Origin: Rhodopirellula baltica
GTDB taxonomy: Bacteria; Planctomycetota; Planctomycetia; Pirellulales; Pirellulaceae
Assembly: GCA_002901265.1 (NCBI GenBank)
Contig: PPHI01000001.1
Coordinates: forward strand, 62,001 to 126,000
Direction of reading: 5' to 3'
DNA length: 64,000 bases
The notes under the pieces: model-generated
What the model was told of the DNA's origin: nothing
The model's database searches: none
What the model saw: the letters and a program-made list of their open reading frames with translations, nothing else
Made by a program: the position numbers and the translations under genes
In this document: in pieces, positions 8,315 through 17,931 of the stretch
How positions within the stretch are numbered: the stretch's first letter is position 1
How the letters are laid out: every line of letters starts with the position of its first letter

Positions 8315-10273
8315 ATGGGACAAAACGAAGCAAAAACGTACCAACTGAATGCCGAACAGCGACAAGCGGCCGAATTCGACGGGGGGCACGCTCTGGTTTT
8401 GGCCGGTGCAGGAACGGGCAAAACCAGCACCATCGTCGCTCGAGTGGACCATTTGATTTCAAGCGGAGTCGACCCACGCCGGATCTTGCTGTTGACCTTC
8501 ACCCGCCGCGCCGCTCGAGAGATGCGGTTGCGAATGATGGAGCACAGTGGCGAAGGCACGAAATTGGTGTCCGCCGGAACGTTCCACAACTTCTGTTTGC
8601 AATTCCTTCGCCGCTGGCCGGATCTGTTTGGTTGCGGCGCGTTATCGATCATCGACCGTGACGACCAGCTGCAGCTCATGAAGCTGGCTCGCGGAACAGT
8701 GGTGGGCAAAAACGCGCAGTTCCCAAAGTCGGCGGAGCTGGCCAATTACTATTCCTACGCCCGTAACACCAACCGCACGATCACCGAGTACCTGAAGGAG
8801 TTCACCGAACACGACGAAGAATTGATCGAGCGAATTTCGGCGGTGCTACAGGATTACAGCAAACGCAAACGCGATTGCCGGTACTTTGACTATGACGACA
8901 TTCTGCACTTGTTCGCGCGAGGGCTGCACCAGAACAATGTGCTGCGTGAGAAGCTAAAACGCCGCTTTGATCATGTCTTGGTCGACGAGATGCAAGACAC
9001 CAACCCGTTGCAGTGGTTGATCTTGGACGGCCTGCGTGATCCGGCCAAGCTGTTCTGCGTCGGCGACGACGCACAGAGTATCTATGCGTTTCGCGGTGCT
9101 GATTTCCAAAACGTGCATTCCTTCACCGAACGAATCGAAGGGGCAACCGTGCTGCGGTTGGAAGAGAACTTTCGCAGTTACCAGGAGATCTTGGACCTGT
9201 CGAATTGGCTGCTCGATCAGTCGCCGCTTCGGTACAACAAAAAGCTGCATGCGTCGCGTGGCGCGGGAGTGAAACCGTGCCTGATCGATTTCGGCGAGGA
9301 TTTGGAAGAAGCGGACTGGATCACGGATGACTTGCTGGACCGACACGAAGGCGGCGATGCGTGGAACCAACACATGATCCTGACGCGGACCGCGTTTGGT
9401 GCCAGACACATCGAAGCGTCGTTGGTGATGAAAGATATCCCGTATCGATTCATCGGCGGGACTCAGTTGTTGCAGTCCGCGCACGTGAAAGACCTATTGA
9501 GCTTGCTGCGCGTGGTCGACAATCCGTCCGATCAGTTGGCCTGGATGCGATACCTGACATTGTGGCCAAGAATCGGCGACAAGTCGGCGGCGACGATGAT
9601 CGGCAAGCTGTTGGTGATCAGCGGTGCGGAAAAGATCGAAGCCGAACTTGCGCAGCGTGCCAAAGCGAATCCCCGTTTGGCAGAGGCCTATGGCGGGTGT
9701 GCGAAACTGCGTGACAAACCCAAACAAGCCATCACGGCAGCTGTCGATAAAATGACGCCGCTGTTGGAAAAAAAGTACGACGATTGGGATCGGCGATCGA
9801 AGGACTTAAAATTGCTGGAACGCCTCGCCGAGAAGCACACGACCATTGGCGAGTTTTTGGAAACGTACACGCTGGATCCAATCTCCGAAAGCGAAGCGTC
9901 CAATGACGACAACACCGATGTCGTGACGCTGATCACCGTTCACAGTGCCAAAGGCACCGAGTCACCGGTGTGTTACTTGATCGGAGTTCAGCCGGGAACT
10001 TACCCACACGCTCGCAGCATCGGTGATGATGACAAAGAAGAGGAAGAACGCCGCGTCTTGTATGTCGCAATGACGCGTGCCAAGAACGAGTTGATCCTTA
10101 CCGGGACGACACGTTACCGAGGTGCGTACGTGCCATATCACAATCGCGGTTTCGCCGCGGCCGGTGCAAGCACGACGTACTTCTTGGAAGACGTCCCGGC
10201 CCATTTGCTGGGCGACACGGATTCGTTTGATGAGGATCCGTTTGATTCGCCGATCAGGTCTTATCGCGATTGA
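8315..10273 (+). CDS. UvrD/Rep-type superfamily 1 ATP-dependent DNA helicase
   Basis: 652-residue 3'-5' helicase. Walker A is VLAGAGTGKTSTI (~residue 30), motif II is VDEMQDTN, motif III GDDAQSIYAFRGAD, motif IV EENFRSYQEILDLS, and motifs V/VI are TVHSAKGTESPVCYLIG and RRVLYVAMTRAKNELIL. It is slightly shorter than UvrD/PcrA (~720) and ends soon after motif VI, without the Tudor-like C-terminal RNA polymerase-binding tail. Likely roles are repair or replication restart. ATG 8315 is preferred over an in-frame GTG at 8255 because the N-terminus then begins with QLNAEQRQAAEF as in relatives. Its stop abuts the convergent next gene with no gap. Confidence 0.9.
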   Translation: MGQNEAKTYQLNAEQRQAAEFDGGHALVLAGAGTGKTSTIVARVDHLISSGVDPRRILLLTFTRRAAREMRLRMMEHSGEGTKLVSAGTFHNFCLQFLRRWPDLFGCGALSIIDRDDQLQLMKLARGTVVGKNAQFPKSAELANYYSYARNTNRTITEYLKEFTEHDEELIERISAVLQDYSKRKRDCRYFDYDDILHLFARGLHQNNVLREKLKRRFDHVLVDEMQDTNPLQWLILDGLRDPAKLFCVGDDAQSIYAFRGADFQNVHSFTERIEGATVLRLEENFRSYQEILDLSNWLLDQSPLRYNKKLHASRGAGVKPCLIDFGEDLEEADWITDDLLDRHEGGDAWNQHMILTRTAFGARHIEASLVMKDIPYRFIGGTQLLQSAHVKDLLSLLRVVDNPSDQLAWMRYLTLWPRIGDKSAATMIGKLLVISGAEKIEAELAQRAKANPRLAEAYGGCAKLRDKPKQAITAAVDKMTPLLEKKYDDWDRRSKDLKLLERLAEKHTTIGEFLETYTLDPISESEASNDDNTDVVTLITVHSAKGTESPVCYLIGVQPGTYPHARSIGDDDKEEEERRVLYVAMTRAKNELILTGTTRYRGAYVPYHNRGFAAAGASTTYFLEDVPAHLLGDTDSFDEDPFDSPIRSYRD

Positions 10274-11620
10274 TTAATAGTTCGAACTGCGTTCGATCAG
10301 GTTCATCAATTCGGCCGTCGGTTGGCGAACGTTGATCACGCGTTGGCCAGACGGTTGGTTGGGATCACGGATGATCACAATCATCTCTTGTGGGATCGTG
10401 GCGAGACGCGTTTGTGGTACCGACGGGGCTTCAGGAACCGAGATGCCGCTGGTTTGGGCGATCATTCCATGAGCGGGCTGTTGCACAGGTGCCGCAGATG
10501 GTCCGTTGCACAGATGTGACATGCCGATTCGTGCCATTTGCCAGCTGATGCTACGAGGCCCGGTATAGATTCCGACATCGTCGTTGTAGTCGGCAGCGTT
10601 GCAGACACCGATCACACGGCCTTGTTCATCGAACAGGCCGCCGCCGCTGCGACCATCAATTGGTGCCCCGGCGATTTCGATATTCGACGCGTTGATTTGT
10701 GGGTTGTATTTGTCGATGCCCGTGATTCGGGTATCGCGTCGTGAGGGATCGGCGCCACGGTCGCATCCGAAGCTGAACACGACTTGCCCGTTCTGCGGGG
10801 TTTCGTTGACGTTGATCAGTGGAGCGACGGCAATCTCAAAGCCAGGTCGAATGGCGACGAGAGCGATGTCGCGGTCGCCCGCGTCATAGTCGACGACTTG
10901 ACCTGGTACAGTGCGAACTTGGCCACCGACAAACAAGTCGACTTCGACTTGTGATTGCAGTTTGGTTTCACGGAACAGGTGGCCGCAGGTCAACACGAGT
11001 GCTTCCGCATCATGGCGGTCAATAATCGTTCCGGTACCGACGCCAAAGCCATGCCCATCTTTGACGCGTAAGCGAACGGTGGCGGCGCGAGCTCGTTCGA
11101 CGGCACTCGCACGCTCGACGCTAGGCATCGGTTCGTTGTATGCCGCTTGCGCAACGTTGTTTTGTGCACCCGCCGCGGTTTGCGTCCCGAAAGATGGTTG
11201 CGACGTGATCGGTTGGCTGTTGAGCAGTTGCCCTTGATGCAAGTTTGTTTCGATCGGCAGCAGGGTGCGAGTGCCGGCCTGGAGAGCTTGCTGAAGTTTT
11301 TCAACAGATTGGGCGCCGACGAGCCGAGTTAATTCTCGTCCGCCCGACAAAACGACAAAGGTTGGCACTTGGCGGACACCGTAGTGCTGCGCAAGTGTGC
11401 TTTCACGGTTGATGTCGATGTGGCGGATCGGGGTGCCGCTGAGTTCCATCTGGTGCAGCGCCGGTTCCATCGCTTTGCAATGCCCGCAGTTGTCTGACTT
11501 AAACGCCAATAGCACAGGCGTCGCGGCAGCGTAGTTGGCCCCGATCACGGTGGAAATAAAAACGACAAGAGCCGTGACCGTCGCCCCATAGAGGCGACCG
11601 AACATCGTAAGGTCCAACAT
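10274..11620 (-). CDS. Thioredoxin-trypsin fusion protein (secreted or membrane anchored)
   Basis: About 448 residues. An N-terminal hydrophobic segment (ATVTALVVFISTVIGANYAAA) exports the protein. Residues ~35-125 are a thioredoxin fold with CGHC (DNCGHCKAM) and the cis-Pro strand VRQVPTFVVL. After a Gln/Asn-rich linker, residues ~170-380 form a chymotrypsin-like protease with a full triad: His in LTCGHLF, Asp in DRDIALV and Ser in GRSGGGLFD. No PDZ domain follows, unlike HtrA; the tail is Gln/Pro rich. Start ATG 11620 is preceded by GGAG. A role in envelope redox/protein quality control is inferred. Confidence 0.82.
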   Translation of the reverse strand: MLDLTMFGRLYGATVTALVVFISTVIGANYAAATPVLLAFKSDNCGHCKAMEPALHQMELSGTPIRHIDINRESTLAQHYGVRQVPTFVVLSGGRELTRLVGAQSVEKLQQALQAGTRTLLPIETNLHQGQLLNSQPITSQPSFGTQTAAGAQNNVAQAAYNEPMPSVERASAVERARAATVRLRVKDGHGFGVGTGTIIDRHDAEALVLTCGHLFRETKLQSQVEVDLFVGGQVRTVPGQVVDYDAGDRDIALVAIRPGFEIAVAPLINVNETPQNGQVVFSFGCDRGADPSRRDTRITGIDKYNPQINASNIEIAGAPIDGRSGGGLFDEQGRVIGVCNAADYNDDVGIYTGPRSISWQMARIGMSHLCNGPSAAPVQQPAHGMIAQTSGISVPEAPSVPQTRLATIPQEMIVIIRDPNQPSGQRVINVRQPTAELMNLIERSSNY

Positions 11621-11939
11621 TGTCACTCCATCGACTTGAAAAGTCAGACACGCGATCCAAGCCGGCCTGGCCGCACGCGAGTCTGGTGGTTGCGTCCGGC
11701 ACTCGTTGCCGCGACGATCGGACTGTCGAGGATGTGTCAGTCCGCGACAAGATCAATGCGGGGACAGACTCTGCGAAACTGCGTGAAACACGCGGGATTA
11801 CGAGTTTCACGACGTTCGGTACAATTCGCAACTGAAAACCAAGTGGCTGCGATTCCTCGCCCTCGATGCTGCTAGCAAAATACCGCTTCGGCCTATCAAT
11901 TTCGGTCGAACGCCCAAGATCCAATCAACTATCAATTCC
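11621..11939. other. 319-base intergenic region between divergent thioredoxin-trypsin and metG genes
   Basis: Divergent promoter region. I see no convincing gene, T-box-like leader or strong terminator here; the short frames it contains lack protein features. Confidence 0.35.
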
Positions 11940-13223
11940 ATGACCCGACAAATCCTTGTCACCAGTGCCCTGCCGTACGCGAACGGTCCGATTCACATCG
12001 GTCACCTGGTGGAGTACATCCAGACCGACATTTGGGTGCGTTACCAGCGTCTGGCCGGCAATCGCTGTGTCTACATTTGCGCTGACGACACGCACGGCAC
12101 GGCGATCATGATCCGTGCAAAAAAAGAGGGCCGCAGCGAGGAAGAGCTGATCGCGGACATGAGCGGTCAGCACCAACGCGACTTCGACGGTTTTCATGTC
12201 GAATTCGATCACTATGGCAGCACCCATAGCGAGGAGAACCGCGGCCAGTGTCATTTCATCTGGAAAGCCCTCCGCGAAAACGGCTTGGTCACCGAAAAGC
12301 TAATCGAGCAGCTTTACGACCCGGAGGCGGAGACGTTTTTGGCGGACCGTTTCGTGCGAGGAACTTGTCCCGTCAGCGGCCACAAAGACCAGCCCGGTGA
12401 CAACTGCGTTTGTGGCGCGACGTATTCGCCGACCGAATTGATTGACCCGGTCAGCACGCTCAGTGGCGCGACACCCGAGATTCGCTCGGCAGTGCACTTG
12501 TTCGTGCAACTCGAAAAGCTGCGTGAATTTTTGTCGGACTGGATTGAAAACGGCGATGCGTTGCAAAAGGAAACGGCGAACTACTTGAAAGGCTATTTCC
12601 TGGCCGAGGACAAAGAGCTTCGCGACTGGGACATCAGTCGGCCGGCGCCCTACTTTGGTTTCGAGATTCCTGATTCGCCCGGCAACTACTGGTACGTTTG
12701 GTTCGACGCACCGATCGGATACATCTCGTCGACCGAGCAATGGTGCAAGTTGAACGGCGAGTCATTTGACGATTGGTGGCGCAGCGAATCGACCGAGATC
12801 CACCATTTCATCGGCAAGGACATCACGTACTTTCACACGTTGTTCTGGCCAGGGATGCTGCACACCGCTGGCTACCAATTGCCGACCAAAGTTCACATTC
12901 ACGGTTTCTTGAATGTCGACGGCGAAAAGATGAGCAAGTCCAAGGGGACGTTGATCACCGCCGAAACGTATTTGAAACACGCCGAGCCAGACTTCCTGCG
13001 TTACTACTATGCAACGAAGCTGACCCCGAGAGTCGAAGACTTGGATTTGGGGATTCAGGAGTTTGTCGACAAGGTCAACAGCGACTTGGTTGGGAAGGTC
13101 GTGAACTTGGCCAGCCGCGTTGGCAAGTTCGCCGGACTGACCGGTTTGTCAGAAACCTATCCCGACGACGGTGCTTTTCGAAAAGGCAGCCGCGGCGGGC
13201 AAAGAGATCGCACAGGCCTATGA
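11940..13223 (+). CDS. metG: Methionyl-tRNA synthetase, N-terminal part (frameshifted)
   Basis: Catalytic half of MetRS, which charges tRNA-Met. Seen: the HIGH motif as [11 protein letters not shown] (~residue 18), the connective-peptide zinc knuckle [17 protein letters not shown], the KMSKS loop as [11 protein letters not shown] (~325), and the start of the anticodon-binding helical bundle ([19 protein letters not shown]). The frame then leaves the family sequence at ~13172 and runs into junk ending at 13223. The expected continuation lies in the +1 frame from 13174. Because metG is essential, the break is either a base-call error or an unusual recoding event. Confidence 0.93.
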   Translation: MTRQILVTSALPYANGPIHIGHLVEYIQTDIWVRYQRLAGNRCVYICADDTHGTAIMIRAKKEGRSEEELIADMSGQHQRDFDGFHVEFDHYGSTHSEENRGQCHFIWKALRENGLVTEKLIEQLYDPEAETFLADRFVRGTCPVSGHKDQPGDNCVCGATYSPTELIDPVSTLSGATPEIRSAVHLFVQLEKLREFLSDWIENGDALQKETANYLKGYFLAEDKELRDWDISRPAPYFGFEIPDSPGNYWYVWFDAPIGYISSTEQWCKLNGESFDDWWRSESTEIHHFIGKDITYFHTLFWPGMLHTAGYQLPTKVHIHGFLNVDGEKMSKSKGTLITAETYLKHAEPDFLRYYYATKLTPRVEDLDLGIQEFVDKVNSDLVGKVVNLASRVGKFAGLTGLSETYPDDGAFRKGSRGGQRDRTGL

Positions 13224-13983
13224 AGCTTGTGACTATAGCCGTGCGATGCGATTGATCATGGAGTTGGCTGATTCAGCCAATCCCTATGTCGAACACGCCA
13301 AGCCGTGGGAGATGAAAAAGGACGCCGATCGCCAAGATGAACTTCGCGACGTCGTCACCGTGGCCCTGAACCTGTTCCGCCAGTTGGCCATTTACCTTTC
13401 ACCGGTCTTACCAACGCTCGCCGACAAGTGCGCCGCGTTGTTGAACGATCCGATCACGTCATGGGATCAAAGCCAAACGCCGCTGTTGGGCACATCGGTC
13501 GAAAAGTTCAAACGAATGATGGAACGTATCCAACCCGAGGATTTAGAGAAGATGATCGAAGAAGGAAAATCCCAAGCCGAAGCGGACAGCGACGCACCCG
13601 CGGCTTCGCAGTTCAACGATTCGGACCAATTCATCAAAGAAAAGCCGATCGAAGAAGAAATCACCATCGACGACTTCGTCAAAGTCGACTTGCGTGTCGC
13701 ACGGATCCTTTCGGCCGAACACGTGCCCGAAGCCAACAAGTTGCTGAAGCTGACGCTGGGTCTGGGCGGCGACGAAACTCGCCAAGTCTTCGCGGGTATC
13801 AAGTCGGCCTACGACCCAGAAGCGATCGTCGGGCGATTGGTCGTGATGGTTGCCAACTTGAAGCCACGGAAGATGCGTTTTGGGCTGAGCGAAGGGATGG
13901 TTTGTGCATCCGGTCCTGGCGGCGGCGATATCTTTTTGCTGTCCGTCGATGACGGGGCCCAGCCTGGCCAACGCGTGACATGA
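13171..13983 (+). CDS. metG: Methionyl-tRNA synthetase, C-terminal part (anticodon bundle and tRNA-binding domain)
   Basis: Continuation of the MetRS frame after the shift. [20 protein letters not shown] through [17 protein letters not shown] completes the anticodon-binding bundle. Residues ~165-270 are a C-terminal EMAP/Trbp111-like tRNA-binding OB domain ([33 protein letters not shown]), as in dimeric bacterial MetRS. The GTG at 13171 is unlikely to be a true initiation site; it is simply the first start-like codon after the shift. The stop overlaps the next gene as ATGA. Confidence 0.9.
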   Translation: MLFEKAAAAGKEIAQAYEACDYSRAMRLIMELADSANPYVEHAKPWEMKKDADRQDELRDVVTVALNLFRQLAIYLSPVLPTLADKCAALLNDPITSWDQSQTPLLGTSVEKFKRMMERIQPEDLEKMIEEGKSQAEADSDAPAASQFNDSDQFIKEKPIEEEITIDDFVKVDLRVARILSAEHVPEANKLLKLTLGLGGDETRQVFAGIKSAYDPEAIVGRLVVMVANLKPRKMRFGLSEGMVCASGPGGGDIFLLSVDDGAQPGQRVT

Positions 13984-14774
13984 TCGTCAAGCTCCGGCGT
14001 CGAATCCTGGACCGATTCGTGTTGCGTCCTTCACGCAACCAATTGGACTTTGGGCAAAAGCAGCGGTATTGGTTCGAGTCGAACGAAAATCGCGACGAGT
14101 ACTTCGTCAGCGATCCCAGTCCCGCGCAGACGCCGGACCTCTTGATCATCAAGTTTCCCGGAACCGCCGGTCGCGCTGAACGCGCGACCGACTGGCCTGG
14201 CAATGTTCTTCCGCACGTTCATGTGCGTAGCTGTACCTGGAATGCACCCGGGTACGGAGGTTCGACTGGCAAGGCATCGTTATCACGAATCGCCCAGCGG
14301 GCCGAAGCGTTCTTTTTGCACCTCGCCGACCAAGTGAATACCGAACGCACCGCGATCTGGTTGACGGGAAATTCGTTGGGCTGCGCGACAGCAACGTATT
14401 TAACCAGCAAGTACGGGGACCGGATCGACGGGCTGGTGCTGCGTAACCCGCCGCCGTTGATCGAGACCGTCAAACGTGTGGCAGACCGTTATCCGCTGGG
14501 GCGATGGGCGTACGCGATCGCTGACAGCTTGCCCGAGTCAATGAATTTACTGCACACCGCACCAAACGTGATCACGCCGGTGGTCATGCTGCAAAGCGAA
14601 CTCGACGAACTGGTGCCACTTGCGCTTCAGGACGAAGTATTCGAGTTACTGTCCTCGCCCAAACATCGCGTCGTAATGAAAGGCATCGGGCATGCTGGGT
14701 TGATCAATGATGATCACCTGCCATCGATCTCGGAAAGTATTCGATGGCTTTGGGATCAATCCGCAAAGGCTTGA
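13980..14774 (+). CDS. Alpha/beta hydrolase
   Basis: 264-residue alpha/beta-hydrolase fold protein. The nucleophile elbow is GNSLG (Ser in [14 protein letters not shown]), the acid is probably the Asp of SELDELV and the His is in GIGHAGL. An oxyanion-side strand ([14 protein letters not shown]) and APGYGGSTG precede the elbow. No signal peptide, so probably cytoplasmic. The ATG overlaps the metG stop, so it is co-translated with MetRS. The substrate is unknown; an esterase or peptidase of the serine aminopeptidase type is plausible. Confidence 0.8.
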   Translation: MIVKLRRRILDRFVLRPSRNQLDFGQKQRYWFESNENRDEYFVSDPSPAQTPDLLIIKFPGTAGRAERATDWPGNVLPHVHVRSCTWNAPGYGGSTGKASLSRIAQRAEAFFLHLADQVNTERTAIWLTGNSLGCATATYLTSKYGDRIDGLVLRNPPPLIETVKRVADRYPLGRWAYAIADSLPESMNLLHTAPNVITPVVMLQSELDELVPLALQDEVFELLSSPKHRVVMKGIGHAGLINDDHLPSISESIRWLWDQSAKA

Positions 14775-15458
14775 TCAGCGTCGACGGCGGCGAAGTAGCA
14801 CACCGGTGCTGAAGAAAAGCCCAATGCTCAAGACGCCCGGTTCAGGAATCGATGTAATGGTGTAGCTCGTCGTCGGCCCGCCGTTCGGATCGGTATAGGT
14901 CAAATCTAGAAGCGTCGATTCACCGGCTGAACGTAGGCTGACCGCGGTCGTCCGGACTTCGGTTCCGTCGTCGATACCAGTGATATCCAGTCGCACCGTG
15001 TCGCCATCGGATAACGCCAGTGAACTGAAGTCGAACGTTAGCGTTCCGATAAGAAACGGATTCGTATCGACGATTGAGAAAACGTCGGTCCCCGGTGGCG
15101 AAAATGGCTCCATCACCAGCCTCGAGGGCGAGTCCGGGTTCTGCCCGAACGAAGTTGCTTGCCATTCGCTGAAAGGGAACGCGGCATCAAATTGGACCAA
15201 CGAAAAATTCGTCAGAGACGTTTCGCTCACAGTCGAGAGCGAGAGATCGATTTCGACAAATTCTAGTTCGTCACCAATGTGATCCGCAGTCGCGCGGAAC
15301 ACGAGATCGCTGGCGAATTGATGAGAACTGACCGCTCGGGCGTCGCTCAAGTAAGCGACCATTTCGGCGTTGCAGCGTCGGCCGAGTAAGAGCAGAGTCG
15401 CCGTGCAAGCGAGCAAAATGCGTGGCAGCATCGATTTTTTATACGTGAGAGCGTTCAT
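14775..15458 (-). CDS. PEP-CTERM sorting-domain protein
   Basis: 227 residues. The N-terminal signal peptide is LPRILLACTATLLLLGRRCNA, and a beta-rich extracellular part resembles cohesin-like exported proteins. The C-terminal tripartite sorting signal consists of Pro-Glu-Pro in SIPEPGVLSIG, one hydrophobic helix and RRRRR. Such proteins are recognised and cleaved by an exosortase linked to exopolysaccharide synthesis. No exosortase gene is in this window. It converges on the alpha/beta hydrolase gene with no intergenic base. Confidence 0.85.
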   Translation of the reverse strand: MNALTYKKSMLPRILLACTATLLLLGRRCNAEMVAYLSDARAVSSHQFASDLVFRATADHIGDELEFVEIDLSLSTVSETSLTNFSLVQFDAAFPFSEWQATSFGQNPDSPSRLVMEPFSPPGTDVFSIVDTNPFLIGTLTFDFSSLALSDGDTVRLDITGIDDGTEVRTTAVSLRSAGESTLLDLTYTDPNGGPTTSYTITSIPEPGVLSIGLFFSTGVLLRRRRR

Positions 15459-15634
15459 GGTGATGCGATGCTAAGCCGTCACCCCCCAAGCTGCAAGCTT
15501 TCCGCGTCAGATTTCGTCGAGAGGTCCCAGAGATCCGTCTTGCGGCCATCCAGTGATTCTGCGAGTTTCACGGTCATTAGTCGGCATGATGCCTTTGGTG
15601 TACCCGCCCGCCATTCGAATGGAGACCTGCAACC

Positions 15635-16489
15635 GTGGCTCGAATACTTGTCCTTCTGACGATCGTCGCCCTTCAAGTTTCGCCTACCTTTGCCGAGGAC
15701 GCACCAGAAAAATACACCCTGCGTTACTCGCTTCAGACGGGACAACGGCTGAACTACGAAGTCACGCACGTGGCCAAAACTAAAACACGACTGCAAGGCC
15801 AAGAAGAGGTTTCGCAGGTCCATACGGTCAGCCGTCGCTACTGGGATGTGACAAAAGGCGACGACAACGACATGACATTCGATCACGTGGTCGATTCGGT
15901 CGAAATGACTCAGCAGCAAGGCGAACAAGAAGAGATTCGCTGGTCGAGCACTTCGGGTGATGAAGCACCGGTTCAGTTTTCGAAAGTTGCCGAGCAGATC
16001 GGAAAGACGTTGTCGACCATTTCGGTCAACGCACGTGGACAAGAAACCGCTCGCGAAGACAACGGCGGCAGTAAAGCATCACTGGGAATGGGATCGTTGA
16101 CCTTGGCGCTTCCCGAAGAGCCAATTGCCATCGGCGAATCTTGGTCGATCCCACGTGAGATCAAAGCCCGCACCGACGACGGCTTGGTCAAGCCGATCAA
16201 AATTCGCGAACTGTACACACTCGAAAAGGTCAAGGCTGGCGTCGCGACGCTTTCGATTCGAAGTGAACTGCTGACACCGATCAAAGAAGAGTCAGTACGT
16301 GCACAAGTCGTTCAGCAGTTGAGCAATGGGACGATCAAGTTCGATCTCGATGCCGGTCACATGATCAGCAAGGAACTGACTTGGGACGAGACCGTTGTCG
16401 GATTCCAAGGGGCGAATAGCTTGATGGAGTACCGTGCTCGAATGAACGAAGAATTGCTCGACGACGTGCCACGTACTGCACGTCGTTAA
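15635..16489 (+). CDS. Secreted protein of unknown function (DUF6263-like)
   Basis: 284 residues, GTG start with GGAG 10 bases upstream. Signal peptide ARILVLLTIVALQVSPTFA-ED. The mature protein is a beta-rich domain: YTLRYSLQTGQRLNYEVTH at the start, LALPEEPIAIGESWSIPREI in the middle, FDLDAGHMISKELTWDETV near the end. This layout (baseline quantity, weighting, 'effective' rescaling) recalls DUF6263-type lipoprotein/periplasmic proteins, though there is no lipobox. I do not know its role. It converges on the next gene with 12 bases between stops. Confidence 0.7.
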   Translation: MARILVLLTIVALQVSPTFAEDAPEKYTLRYSLQTGQRLNYEVTHVAKTKTRLQGQEEVSQVHTVSRRYWDVTKGDDNDMTFDHVVDSVEMTQQQGEQEEIRWSSTSGDEAPVQFSKVAEQIGKTLSTISVNARGQETAREDNGGSKASLGMGSLTLALPEEPIAIGESWSIPREIKARTDDGLVKPIKIRELYTLEKVKAGVATLSIRSELLTPIKEESVRAQVVQQLSNGTIKFDLDAGHMISKELTWDETVVGFQGANSLMEYRARMNEELLDDVPRTARR

Positions 16490-16501
16490 TCACAAGCTTT
16501 T

Positions 16502-17695
16502 CTAATCGTTTTTCGGTTGCCAGAAGCCGCTTAGGATCCCGCCGCTTTTTCGTGGTGGGATCTTTGCCGTTGCCGGTTGAGCTTGTGTCTTGTCATGCCC
16601 CAGTCGCTTGGTCCAACTGGAAAACCGTTGGACGAACGACGGCGAAGCCGGTTCGGTTTGATCAGCGATTGCCGGTGTCGTCGGCGACAAGCGTGTTGCG
16701 ACACGCTCCGGTTCAGGTACATCGCTCTCTGTAATGCCAAACTGATCTGCCATGCCTGCAAACAAAGGCTCTGTCGTTTCTGACGGATCGCTTTCTACAT
16801 TTGCCGCAGATGCAGATGGCATCGCATCCGATTTGCTCGTCCTCGCGATAGGCAGCGGCTGAGCGTGTTCGTTCAAATGAACCACGTCAGCAATTTGCAT
16901 GTCATCAACGACCTTGGCGACCTTCGTCTGTGCGTCGGTCGCATGTTGCAAAGCAGGCTCGGGGCGAAGTTCAACAGCGCTGACCGATTGCGACCGGATC
17001 ACTTCCGCTAGGTTGTTCTCCCTCGGAACAAACGGCTCCAGTTCCTCGCGAAACGCATCGGGTGGGACCGAAAGGTGACTGCCGATTTGATCAATCGCCA
17101 TCATCCCGAAACCGTTGGCATTCGCTGTTGAACGCGCATCGAATGTGGGATCATTGCCTTCGGAAAGCAACTCCACCACTTCGTCAATATCGTCGACGGT
17201 GCGTTCTGGCAGCTCTGGTTGCCGAACAACGAGGGCGCCAGCGAGCGGTTGATGATGGGGGTCGACAGGAATTTTCAGCTGATTGTCGTCGACATGAAAT
17301 TGGTGCAGCTTCGGTGGCGCGTCGACGACCATTGGGTTGCGACGGACGACTCCCGTCGGGGATTCTTCCGGCGTGATCGTGGCAGTACGCTGTGCGACTT
17401 GAAACGACGGCGTCGAGTGTCGCAACTGCGTGGGGCGATGATCGTATTGATGCAGCTCGACGAAGCGATTGATCCGTGTGACACCCGCTATGTCGCTGTT
17501 AACCGGTTTTTCGGCGACGTCCTGCAGACTGGACGTTGCCGGTGCGGGAGACAGCAGAGGACGTAGTGCTTTGGCACCCGTTTCCTGCATCCCGGATTCG
17601 ACCGGTGCTGCCGCTGCGCAGTGGCCAGACGCGACGGCGAGAGCCAGAGCGAGCACATACCGCGACTGTCGATTGATGAGGGTTTTTTCCGCCAT
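16502..17695 (-). CDS. Secreted low-complexity protein of unknown function
   Basis: About 397 residues. N-terminal signal peptide (RYVLALALAVASGHCAAAAPVES), then a long, probably disordered Pro/Val/Glu-rich chain without a recognisable domain, ending in a basic stretch KIPPRKSGGILSGFWQPKND. ATG 17695 is preferred because AGGAAG precedes it; an in-frame ATG at 17719 extends it by 8 residues. Codon use matches its neighbours, so it is probably a real lineage-specific gene. Confidence 0.55.
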   Translation of the reverse strand: MAEKTLINRQSRYVLALALAVASGHCAAAAPVESGMQETGAKALRPLLSPAPATSSLQDVAEKPVNSDIAGVTRINRFVELHQYDHRPTQLRHSTPSFQVAQRTATITPEESPTGVVRRNPMVVDAPPKLHQFHVDDNQLKIPVDPHHQPLAGALVVRQPELPERTVDDIDEVVELLSEGNDPTFDARSTANANGFGMMAIDQIGSHLSVPPDAFREELEPFVPRENNLAEVIRSQSVSAVELRPEPALQHATDAQTKVAKVVDDMQIADVVHLNEHAQPLPIARTSKSDAMPSASAANVESDPSETTEPLFAGMADQFGITESDVPEPERVATRLSPTTPAIADQTEPASPSFVQRFSSWTKRLGHDKTQAQPATAKIPPRKSGGILSGFWQPKND

Positions 17696-17931
17696 GGACG
17701 CTTCCTTGCGTGATTTCATGAGTCGAGCGTGATCATTAAATCATTGATGCATTCATTTGCGTCGACATTGCGCGAGACGTCGCCGAACGTCATCTATCTG
17801 GTTTGATGGCAAAATCGAATCAAGCCATCGGGGAATAGACGTAATCGTCGGCAAGCGAACGAGCTGGCGATTCCGAACAGAAGCTCACTTGGGCACAACC
17901 GTCAAACTTTGCCTGATGAGAGCGGTTTCGA

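Noticed and set aside
13165-13185. Programmed frameshift in metG
   Set aside because: No stop codon, Shine-Dalgarno-like stimulator or pseudoknot is obvious at the shift; sequence error is simpler, though not excluded.
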